From contig JACKFL010000005.1 of assembly GCA_020632495.1 (NCBI GenBank), positions 434,001 to 498,000 on the forward strand: a stretch of 64,000 nucleotides of DNA, written 5' to 3'. Source of the DNA: Candidatus Omnitrophota bacterium. Its GTDB lineage: Bacteria > Omnitrophota > Gorgyraeia > Zapsychrales > Zapsychraceae. Positions 1 through 12,000 of this stretch are shown here, in pieces. Numbering within the stretch: position 1 is the stretch's first letter; every line of letters begins with the position of its first letter. The translations under genes and the position numbers were made by a program. The notes under the pieces were generated by a model, which was given only the letters and a program-made list of their open reading frames with translations, ran no database searches and was not told where the DNA came from.

Positions 1-3000
1 ATGCCTTCGATTTCGACCAATTGGTTGGATCTGTTCGGCAATACTCCATCGATCTGCATTAACTGAGCACGGTTTACGACGGCCCGGGCAAAGTTTACGT
101 TCCTGACAAGTACCGGCGTGAAGTTATTTTCGGTTAACTCGCCGTCTTTGATGCTGGCTTCAATAAACGGAGTAATCGGTCGCGCTGTTTCGGATGTGTT
201 GGCGGCATCAATGGTGCGGGCAATGTTTAGTACTTCCTGAGCACTGAGTTTGCCGATAGCGTGCTCCGCTCTTTGTGCATCTGATTCAAAGCCCAAGGCT
301 GCCATAGCGGCTACCTGTAAGGTGGATTGCGTTGAATAATCTGTAAACGACTTCGCCATAACGGCACGGTCGGCTATTCCGCCTTGAGTTGCAATCTTGA
401 CCACCGGACTAGAATCGCTACGCGGGGCTCTGTCTAAAGATCGTTTCGATTTTGCGACCGCGACATTGATCGCATCCGCCAACTTACCGCTTGCGTCCGC
501 TTCGATAGCTTCTACTAAACTCGGGGCGGCTTGTCTCAGTTCCGGCAGACTGACCGTGATTTGACGTCCCAGGTCGGTCTTGGCCTTGGCCACTTCCGCC
601 TTGAATGTTGCCTTTTGGGCCGGGGTGATATCCAGTCCGGCGATCTCAACGGCCGTGTCGATGGAGGCGTCAGTCATTTCACCAATATTACTCAATGCCG
701 CCAACTTCGGCGCGGCCATACGCGGCGCGTCGGTGATCGTCAGCTTGGCCGCATCAACGCTCGCTGTCTGAATGGCGCTCGGCGCAGCCGTACGTGTTGC
801 GGCTGCCGCGATACGCGGGGCATTGGCGGTAATGTTGATCGCGTCCGCCAGCTTTCCGCTTGCGTCGGCTTCGATAGCTTCTACTAAACTCGGAGCGGCT
901 TGTCTGAGTTCCGGCAGACTGACCGTGATTTGACGTCCCAGGTCAGTCTTGGCCTTGGCCACTTCCGCCTTGAATGTTGCCTTTTGCGCCGGGGTGATAT
1001 CCAGTCCGGCGATTTGAACAGCCGTGTCGATTGAGGTGTCGGTCATCTCACCGATATTGCTCAATGCCGCCAACTTCGGCGCGGCCATACGCGGCGCGTC
1101 GGTGATCGTCAGCTTGGCCGCATCGACGGTCGCTGTCTGAACGGCTGTCGGTGTGGATGCGCGGGTAATGGCCGCGATACGCGGGGCACTGGCAGTGATG
1201 TTAATCGCGTCCGCCAGCTTTCCGCTTGCGTCCGCTTCAATAGCTTCTACGAGGTTCGGAGCGGCTTGTCTCAGTTCCGGCAGGCTGACGGTGATTTGAC
1301 GTCCCAGGTCGGTCTTGGCCTTGGCCACTTCCGCCTTGAATGTTGCCTTTTGCGCCGGGGTGATATCCAATCCGGCGATTTGAACGGCCGTGTCGATGGA
1401 GGCGTCAGTCATTTCACCAATATTACTCAATGCCGCCAACTTCGGTGCGGCCATACGCGGCGCGTCGGTGATCGTCAGCTTGGCCGCATCGACTGTTGCC
1501 GTTTGAACGGCTGACGGTGTGGATGCGCGGGTAATGGCCGCGATACGCGGGGCACTGGCGGTGATGTTGATCGCATCCGCCAACTTACCGCTTGCGTCGG
1601 CTTCGATAGCTTCTACTAAACTCGGGGCGGCTTGTCTGAGTTCCGGCAGACTGACCGTGATTTGACGTCCCAGGTCCGTCTTGGCCTTGGCCACTTCCGC
1701 CTTGAATGTTGCCTTTTGCGCCGGGGTGATATCCAGTCCGGCGATTTGAACGGCCGTGTCGATGGAGGCGTCGCTCATCTCACCGATATTGCTCAATGCC
1801 GCCAACTTCGGCGCGGCCATACGCGGCGCGTCGGTGATCGTCAGCTTGGCCGCATCGACTGTTGCCGTTTGAACGGCTGTCGGTGTGGATGCGCGGGTAA
1901 TGGCCGCGATACGCGGGGCACTGGCGGTGATGTTAATCGCGTCCGCCAGCTTTCCGCTTGCGTCCGCTTCAATAGCTTCTACGAGGTTCGGGGCGGCTTG
2001 TCTGAGTTCCGGCAGGCTGACCGTGATTTGACGTCCCAGGTCGGTCTTGGCCTTGGCCACTTCCGCCTTGAATGTTGCCTTTTGCGCCGGGGTGATATCC
2101 AATCCGGCAAATTGAACGGCCGTGTCGATGGACGCGTCGCTCATCTCACCGATATTGCTCAATGCCGCCAACTTCGGCGCGGCCATACGCGGCGCGTCGG
2201 TGATCGTCAGCTTGGCCGCATCGACTGTTGCCGTTTGAACGGCTGACGGTGTGGATGCGCGGGTAATGGCCGCGATACGCGGGGCACTGGCGGTGATGTT
2301 GATCGCATCGGCCAACTTACCGCTTGCGTCGGCTTCAATAGCTTCTACTAAACTCGGGGCGGCTTGTCTGAGTTCCGGCAGACTGACCGTGATTTGACGT
2401 CCCAGGTCGGTCTTGGCCTTGGCCACTTCCGCCTTGAATGTTGCCTTTTGCGCCGGGGTGATATCCAGGCCGGCGATCTCAACGGCCGTGTCTATGGAGG
2501 CGTCAGTCATTTCACCAATATTACTCAATGCCGCCAACTTCGGCGCGGCCATACGCGGCGCGTCGGTGATCGTCAGCTTGGCCGCATCGACTGTCGCTGT
2601 CTGAATGGCACTCGGCGCAGCCGTACGTGTGGCAGCTGCCGCGATACGCGGGGCACTGGCGGTGATGTTGATCGCATCCGCCAACTTACCGCTTGCGTCG
2701 GCTTCGATAGCTTCTACTAAACTCGGGGCGGCTTGTCTGAGTTCCGGCAGACTGACCGTGATTTGACGTCCCAGGTCGGTCTTGGCCTTGGCCACTTCCG
2801 CCTTGAATGTTGCCTTTTGGGCCGGGGTGATATCCAGTCCGGCGATTTGAACGGCCGTGTCGATTGAGGCGTCAGTCATCTCACCGATACTACTCAATGC
2901 CGCCAACTTCGGCGCGGCCATACGCGGCGCGTCGGTGATCGTCAGCTTGGCCGCATCAACGGTCGCTGTCTGAACGGCTGACGGTGTGGATGCGCGGGTA

Positions 3001-6000
3001 ATGGCCGCGATACGCGGGGCACTGGCGGTGATGTTGATCGCATCCGCCAACTTACCGCTTGCGTCGGCTTCGATAGCTTCTACGAGGTTCGGAGCGGCTT
3101 GTCTGAGTTCCGGCAGACTGACGGTGATTTGACGTCCCAGGTCCGTCTTGGCCTTGGCCACTTCCGCCTTGAATGTTGCCTTTTGCGCCGGGGTGATATC
3201 CAGTCCGGCGATTTGAACGGCCGTGTCGATTGACGCGTCACTCATCTCACCGATATTGCTCAATGCCGCCAACTTCGGCGCGGCCATACGCGGCGCGTCG
3301 GTGATCGTCAGCTTGGCCGCATCGACTGTTGCCGTTTGAACGGCTGACGGTGTGGATGCGCGGGTAATGGCCGCGATACGCGGGGCACTGGCGGTGATGT
3401 TGATCGCATCGGCCAACTTACCGCTTGCGTCGGCTTCAATAGCTTCTACTAAACTCGGGGCGGCTTGTCTGAGTTCCGGCAGGCTGACTGTGATTTGACG
3501 TCCCAGGTCCGTCTTGGCCTTGGCCACTTCCGCCTTGAAGGTTGCCTTCTGAGCAGGCGTGATATCCAGTCCGGCGATCTCAACTGCCGTGTCGATTGAG
3601 GTGTCGGTCATCTCACCGATATTGCTCAATGCCGCCAACTTCGGCGCGGCCATACGCGGCGCGTCTGTGATCGTCAACTTGGCCGCATCAACGGTCGCTG
3701 TTTGAACTGCTGACGGTGTGGATGCGCGGGTAATCGCCGCGATACGCGGGGCACTGGCGGTGATGTTGATCGCGTCCGCCAACTTACCGCTTGCGTCGGC
3801 TTCGATAGCTTCTACTAAACTCGGAGCGGCTTGTCTCAGTTCCGGCAGGCTGACCGTGATTTGACGTCCCAGGTCGGTCTTGGCCTTGGCCACTTCCGCC
3901 TTGAATGTTGCCTTTTGCGCCGGGGTGATATCCAATCCGGCAAATTGAACGGCCGTGTCGATGGACGCGTCACTCATCTCACCGATATTGCTCAATGCCG
4001 CCAACTTCGGCGCGGCCATACGCGGCGCGTCGGTGATCGTCAGCTTGGCCGCATCGACTGTTGCCGTTTGAACGGCTGACGGTGTGGATGCGCGGGTAAT
4101 GGCCGCGATACGCGGGGCACTGGCGGTGATGTTGATCGCATCGGCCAACTTACCGCTTGCGTCGGCTTCAATAGCTTCTACTAAACTCGGGGCGGCTTGT
4201 CTGAGTTCCGGCAGGCTGACTGTGATTTGACGTCCCAGGTCCGTCTTGGCCTTGGCCACTTCCGCCTTGAATGTTGCCTTTTGCGCCGGGGTGATATCCA
4301 GGCCGGCGATTTGAACAGCCGTGTCGATGGAGGTGTCGGTCATCTCACCGATATTACTCAATGCCGCCAACTTCGGCGCGGCCATACGCGGCGCTTCGGT
4401 GATCGTCAGCTTGGCCGCATCAACGGTCGCGGTTTGAACAGCTGACGGTGTGGATGCGCGGGTAATGGCCGTGATACGCGGGGCACTGGCGGTAATGTTG
4501 ATCGCGTCCGCCAACTTACCGCTTGCGTCGGCTTCGATAGCTTCTACTAAACTCGGGGCGGCTTGTCTGAGTTCCGGCAGGCTGACCGTGATTTGACGTC
4601 CCAGATCGGTCTTGGCCTTGGCCACTTCCGCCTTGAATGTTGCCTTCTGAGCAGGCGTGATATCCAGACCGGCGATCTCAACTGCCGTGTCGATTGAGGT
4701 GTCGGTCATCTCACCGATATTGCTCAATGCCGCCAACTTAGGCGCGGCCATACGCGGCGCCTCGGTGATCGTCAACTTGGCCGCATCAACGGTCGCTGTT
4801 TGAACAGCTGACGGGGTGGATGCGCGGGTAATCGCCGCGATACGCGGGGCACTGGCGGTGATGTTGATCGCGTCCGCCAACTTTCCGCTTGCGTCGGCTT
4901 CAATAGCTTCTACTAAACTCGGGGCGGCTTGTCTGAGTTCCGGCAGGCTGACTGTGATTTGACGTCCCAGATCGGTCTTGGCCTTGGCCACTTCCGCCTT
5001 GAATGTTGCCTTCTGAGCAGGCGTGATATCCAGGCCGGCAATTTGAACAGCCGTGTCGATGGAAGCGTCAGTCATCTCACCGATATTGCTCAATGCCGCC
5101 AACTTCGGCGCGGCCATACGCGGCGCGTCGGTGATCGTCAACTTGGCCGCATCAACGGTCGCTGTTTGAACAGCTGACGGTGTGGATGCGCGGGTAATGG
5201 CCGCGATACGCGGGGCACTGGCGGTGATGTTGATCGCGTCCGCCAACTTACCGCTTGCGTCAGCTTCAATAGCTTCTACTAAACTCGGAGCGGCTTGTCT
5301 CAGTTCCGGCAGGCTGACCGTGATTTGACGTCCCAAGTCGGTCTTGGCCTTGGCCACTTCCGCCTTGAATGTTGCTTTCTGAGCAGGCGTGATATCCAGT
5401 CCGGCAATTTGAACGGCCGTGTCGATTGAGGTGTCGGTCATCTCACCGATATTACTCAACGCCGCCAACTTCGGCGCGGCCATACGCGGCGCGTCGGTGA
5501 TCGTCAACTTGGCCGCATCAACGGTCGCTGTTTGAACTGCTGACGGTGTGGATGCGCGGGTAATCGCCGCGATACGCGGGGCACTGGCGGTGATGTTGAT
5601 CGCGTCCGCCAACTTACCGCTTGCGTCGGCTTCGATAGCTTCTACTAAACTCGGAGCGGCTTGTCTCAGTTCCGGCAGGCTGACCGTGATTTGACGTCCC
5701 AGGTCGGTCTTGGCCTTGGCCACTTCCGCCTTGAATGTTGCCTTTTGGGCCGGGGTGATATCCAGGCCGGCAATTTGAACAGCCGTGTCGATGGAGGTGT
5801 CAGTCATCTCACCGATATTGCTCAATGCCGCCAACTTCGGCGCGGCCATACGCGGCGCGTCTGTGATCGTCAGCTTGGCCGCATCAACGCTCGCGGTTTG
5901 AACAGCTGACGGGGTGGATGCGCGGGTAATCGCCGCGATACGCGGGGCACTGGCGGTGATGTTGATCGCGTCCGCCAACTTACCGCTTGCGTCGGCTTCG

Positions 6001-9000
6001 ATAGCTTCTACTAAACTCGGAGCGGCTTGTCTCAGTTCCGGCAGGCTGACCGTGATTTGACGTCCCAGGTCGGTCTTGGCCTTGGCCACTTCCGCCTTGA
6101 ATATTGCCTTTTGGGCCGGGGTGATATCCAGTCCGGCGATTTGAACAGCCGTGTCGATTGACGCGTCACTCATCTCACCGATATTGCTCAATGCCGCCAA
6201 CTTCGGCGCGGCCATACGCGGCGCGTCGGTGATCGTCAGCTTGGCCGCATCGACTGTCGCTGTCTGAATGGCGCTCGGCGCAGCCGTACGTGTTGCGGCT
6301 GCCGCGATACGCGGGGCACTGGCGGTGATGTTGATCGCATCGGCCAACTTACCGCTTGCGTCGGCTTCAATAGCTTCTACTAAACTCGGGGCGGCTTGTC
6401 TGAGTTCCGGCAGGCTGACCGTGATTTGACGTCCCAGGTCAGTCTTGGCCTTGGCCACTTCCGCCTTGAATGTTGCCTTTTGGGCCGGGGTGATATCCAA
6501 TCCGGCGATCTCAACGGCCGTGTCGATCGACGCGTCGCTCATCTCACCGATATTACTCAATGCCGCCAACTTCGGCGCGGCCATACGCGGCGCGTCGGTG
6601 ATCGTCAGCTTGGCCGCATCAACGGTCGCGGTTTGAATGGCGTTCGGCGCAACCGTACGTGTTGCGGCTGCCGCGATACGCGGGGCACTGGCGGTGATGT
6701 TGATCGCGTCCGCCAACTTACCGCTTGCGTCGGCTTCGATAGCTTCTACTAAACTCGGAGCGGCTTGTCTCAGTTCCGGCAGGCTGACCGTGATTTGACG
6801 TCCCAGGTCGGTCTTGGCCTTGGCCACTTCCGCCTTGAATGTTGCCTTCTGAGCCGGGGTGATATCCAGGCCGGCAATTTGAACAGCCGTGTCGATTGAG
6901 GTGTCGGTCATCTCACCGATATTGCTCAATGCCGCCAACTTCGGCGCGGCCATACGCGGCGCGTCGGTGATCGTCAGCTTGGCCGCATCAACGCTCGCTG
7001 TCTGAATGGCGCTCGGCGCAGCCGTACGTGTTGCGGCTGCCGCGATACGCGGGGCACTGGCGGTGATGTTGATCGCATCCGCCAACTTGCCGCTTGCGTC
7101 GGCTTCAATAGCTTCTACTAAACTCGGGGCGGCTTGTCTGAGTTCCGGCAGGCTGACCGTGATTTGACGTCCCAGGTCAGTCTTGGCCTTGGCCACTTCC
7201 GCCTTGAATGTTGCCTTTTGCGCCGGGGTGATATCCAGTCCGGCGATTTGAACGGCCGTGTCGATTGACGCGTCACTCATCTCACCGATATTGCTCAACG
7301 CCGCCAACTTCGGCGCGGCCATACGCGGCGCGTCGGTGATCGTCAGCTTGGCCGCATCAACGCTCGCGGTTTGAACAGCTGACGGGGTGGATGCGCGGGT
7401 AATCGCCGCGATACGCGGGGCACTGGCGGTGATGTTGATCGCGTCCGCCAACTTACCGCTTGCGTCGGCTTCGATAGCTTCTACTAAACTCGGTGCGGCT
7501 TGTCTGAGTTCCGGCAGGCTGACCGTGATTTGACGTCCCAGGTCGGTCTTGGCCTTGGCCACTTCCGCCTTGAATGTTGCCTTCTGAGCAGGCGTGATAT
7601 CCAGGCCGGCAATTTGAACAGCCGTGTCGATGGAAGCGTCAGTCATCTCACCGATATTGCTCAATGCCGCCAACTTCGGCGCGGCCATACGCGGCGCGTC
7701 GGTGATCGTCAGCTTGGCCGCATCAACGGTCGCTGTTTGAATGGCGCTCGGCGCAGCCGTACGTGTTGTTGCGGCTGCCGCGATACGCGGGGCACTGGCG
7801 GTGATGTTGATCGCGTCCGCCAACTTACCGCTTGCGTCGGCTTCAATAGCTTCTACTAAACTCGGGGCGGCTTGTCTCAGTTCCGGCAGGCTGACCGTGA
7901 TTTGACGTCCCAGGTCCGTCTTGGCCTTGGCCACTTCCGCCTTGAATGTCGCCTTCTGAGCAGGCGTGATATCCAGTCCGGCAATTTGAACGGCCGTGTC
8001 GATTGAGGTGTCGGTCATTTCACCGATATTACTCAATGCCGCCAACTTCGGCGCGGCCATACGCGGCGCGTCGGTGATCGTCAACTTGGCCGCATCAACG
8101 GTCGCTGTTTGAACAGCTGACGGGGTGGATGCGCGGGTAATCGCCGCGATACGCGGGGCACTGGCGGTGATGTTGATCGCGTCCGCCAACTTACCGCTTG
8201 CGTCGGCTTCAATAGCTTCTACTAAACTCGGAGCGGCTTGTCTCAGTTCCGGCAGGCTGACCGTGATTTGACGTCCCAGGTCGGTCTTGGCCTTGGCCAC
8301 TTCCGCCTTGAATGTTGCCTTCTGAGCAGGTGTGATATCCAGACCGGCGATTTCAACTGCCGTGTCGATTGAGGCGTCGTTCATCTCACCGATATTGCTC
8401 AATGCCGCCAACTTCGGCGCGGCCATACGCAGCGCCTCGGTGATCGTCAGCTTGGCCGCATCGACTGTCGCCGTTTGAATGGCGCTCGGCGCAACCGTAC
8501 GTGTTGCGGCTGCCGCGATACGCGGGGCACTGGCGGTGATGTTGATCGCGTCCGCCAGCTTTCCGCTTGCGTCGGCTTCGATAGCTTCTACTAAACTCGG
8601 GGCGGCTTGTCTGAGTTCCGGCAGGCTGACTGTGATTTGACGTCCCAAGTCAGTCTTGGCCTTGGCCACTTCCGCCTTGAATGTCGCCTTCTGTGCCGGG
8701 GTGATATCCAGTCCGGCAATTTGAACTGCCGTGTCGATGGAAGCGTCAGTCATCTCACCGATATTGCTCAACGCCGCCAACTTCGGCGCGGCCATACGCG
8801 GCGCGTCGGTGATCGTCAGCTTGGCCGCATCAACGCTCGCTGTCTGAATGGCGCTCGGCGCAGCCGTACGTGTTGCGGCTGCCGCGATACGCGGGGCGCT
8901 GGCGGTGATGTTGATCGCGTCCGCCAACTTACCGCTTGCGTCGGCTTCAATAGCTTCTACTAAACTCGGGGCGGCTTGTCTGAGTTCCGGCAGGCTGACT

Positions 9001-12000
9001 GTGATTTGACGTCCCAGGTCCGTCTTGGCCTTGGCCACTTCCGCCTTGAAGGTTGCCTTCTGAGCAGGTGTGATATCCAGTCCGGCGATCTCAACTGCCG
9101 TGTCGATTGAGGTGTCGGTCATCTCACCGATATTGCTCAATGCCGCCAACTTCGGCGCGGCCATACGCGGCGCCTCGGTGATCGTCAACTTGGCCGCATC
9201 AACGGTCGCGGTTTGAACTGCTGACGGTGTGGATGCGCGGGTAATCGCCGCGATACGCGGGGCGCTGGCGGTGATGTTGATCGCGTCCGCCAACTTACCG
9301 CTTGCGTCGGCTTCAATAGCTTCTACTAAACTCGGAGCGGCTTGTCTCAGTTCCGGCAGGCTGACCGTGATTTGACGTCCCAGATCAGTCTTGGCCTTGG
9401 CCACTTCCGCCTTGAAGGTTGCCTTCTGAGCAGGCGTGATATCCAGACCGGCGATCTCAACTGCCGTGTCGATTGAGGTGTCGGTCATCTCACCGATATT
9501 GCTCAATGCCGCCAACTTCGGCGCGGCCATACGCGGCGCCTCGGTGATCGTCAACTTGGCCGCATCAACGGTCGCTGTTTGAACTGCTGACGGTGTGGAT
9601 GCGCGGGTAATCGCCGCGATACGCGGGGCGCTGGCGGTGATGTTGATCGCGTCCGCCAACTTTCCGCTTGCGTCGGCTTCGATAGCTTCTACTAAACTCG
9701 GGGCGGCTTGTCTGAGTTCCGGCAGGCTGACTGTGATTTGACGTCCCAAGTCAGTCTTGGCCTTGGCCACTTCCGCCTTGAATGTCGCCTTCTGTGCCGG
9801 GGTGATATCCAGTCCGGCAATTTGAACTGCCGTGTCGATGGAAGCGTCAGTCATCTCACCGATATTGCTCAACGCCGCCAACTTCGGCGCGGCCATACGC
9901 GGCGCGTCGGTGATCGTCAGCTTGGCCGCATCAACGCTCGCTGTCTGAATGGCGCTCGGCGCAGCCGTACGTGTTGCGGCTGCCGCGATACGCGGGGCAC
10001 TGGCGGTGATGTTGATCGCGTCCGCCAACTTACCGCTTGCGTCAGCTTCAATAGCTTCTACTAAACTCGGAGCGGCTTGTCTCAGTTCCGGCAGGCTGAC
10101 CGTGATTTGACGTCCCAAGTCGGTCTTGGCCTTGGCCACTTCCGCCTTGAACGTTGCCTTCTGAGCAGGTGTGATAACCAGACCGGCGATCTCAACGGCC
10201 GTGTCGATTGAGGTGTCGGTCATCTCACCGATATTACTCAATGCCGCCAACTTCGGTGCGGCCATACGCGGCGCGTCGGTGATCGTCAGCTTGGCCGCAT
10301 CAACGGTCGCGGTTTGAACAGCTGACGGGGTGGATGCGCGGGTAATCGCCGCGATACGCGGGGCACTGGCGGTGATGTTGATCGCGTCCGCCAACTTACC
10401 GCTTGCGTCGGCTTCGATAGCTTCTACTAAACTCGGAGCGGCTTGTCTCAGTTCCGGCAGGCTGACCGTGATTTGACGTCCCAGGTCGGTCTTGGCCTTG
10501 GCCACTTCCGCCTTGAATGTTGCCTTCTGAGCCGGGGTGATATCCAGGCCGGCAATTTGAACAGCCGTGTCGATTGAGGTGTCGGTCATCTCACCGATAT
10601 TGCTCAATGCCGCCAACTTCGGCGCGGCCATACGCGGCGCGTCTGTGATCGTCAGCTTGGCCGCATCAACGGTCGCGGTTTGAACAGCTGACGGGGTGGA
10701 TGCGCGGGTAATCGCCGCGATACGCGGGGCACTGGCGGTGATGTTGATCGCGTCCGCCAACTTACCGCTTGCGTCGGCTTCGATAGCTTCTACTAAACTC
10801 GGAGCGGCTTGTCTCAGTTCCGGCAGGCTGACCGTGATTTGACGTCCCAGGTCGGTCTTGGCCTTGGCCACTTCCGCCTTGAATGTTGCCTTCTGAGCAG
10901 GTGTGATATCCAGACCGGCGATTTCAACTGCCGTGTCGATTGAGGCGTCGTTCATCTCACCGATATTGCTCAATGCCGCCAACTTCGGCGCGGCCATACG
11001 CGGCGCCTCGGTGATCGTCAGCTTGGCCGCATCAACGCTCGCGGTTTGAACAGCTGACGGTGTGGATGCGCGGGTAATCGCCGCGATACGCGGAGCGCTG
11101 GCGGTGATGTTGATCGCGTCCGCCAACTTACCGCTTGCGTCGGCTTCGATAGCTTCTACTAAACTCGGGGCGGCTTGTCTGAGTTCCGGCAGGCTGACCG
11201 TGATTTGACGTCCCAAGTCCGTCTTGGCCTTGGCCACTTCCGCCTTGAAGGTTGCCTTCTGAGCAGGCGTGATATCCAGACCGGCGATCTCAACGGCCGT
11301 GTCGATTGAGGTGTCGGTCATCTCACCGATATTACTCAACGCCGCCAACTTCGGCGCGGCCATACGCGGCGCGTCGGTGATCGTCAGCTTGGCCGCATCA
11401 ACGGTCGCTGTTTGAACTGCTGACGGTGTGGATGCGCGGGTAATCGCCGCGATACGCGGGGCACTGGCGGTGATGTTGATCGCGTCCGCCAACTTACCGC
11501 TTGCGTCGGCTTCGATAGCTTCTACTAAACTCGGAGCGGCTTGTCTCAGTTCCGGCAGGCTGACCGTGATTTGACGTCCCAGGTCGGTCTTGGCCTTGGC
11601 CACTTCCGCCTTGAATGTTGCCTTTTGGGCCGGGGTGATATCCAGGCCGGCAATTTGAACAGCCGTGTCGATGGAGGTGTCAGTCATCTCACCGATATTG
11701 CTCAATGCCGCCAACTTCGGCGCGGCCATACGCGGCGCGTCTGTGATCGTCAGCTTGGCCGCATCAACGGTCGCTGTTTGAACTGCTGACGGTGTGGATG
11801 CGCGGGTAATCGCCGCGATACGCGGGGCACTGGCGGTGATGTTGATCGCATCCGCCAGCTTTCCGCTTGCGTCGGCTTCAATAGCTTCTACGAGGTTCGG
11901 TGCCGCTTGTCTGAGTTCCGGCAGGCTGACTGTGATTTGACGTCCCAGGTCGGTCTTGGCCTTGGCCACTTCCGCCTTGAATGTTGCCTTCTGAGCAGGT

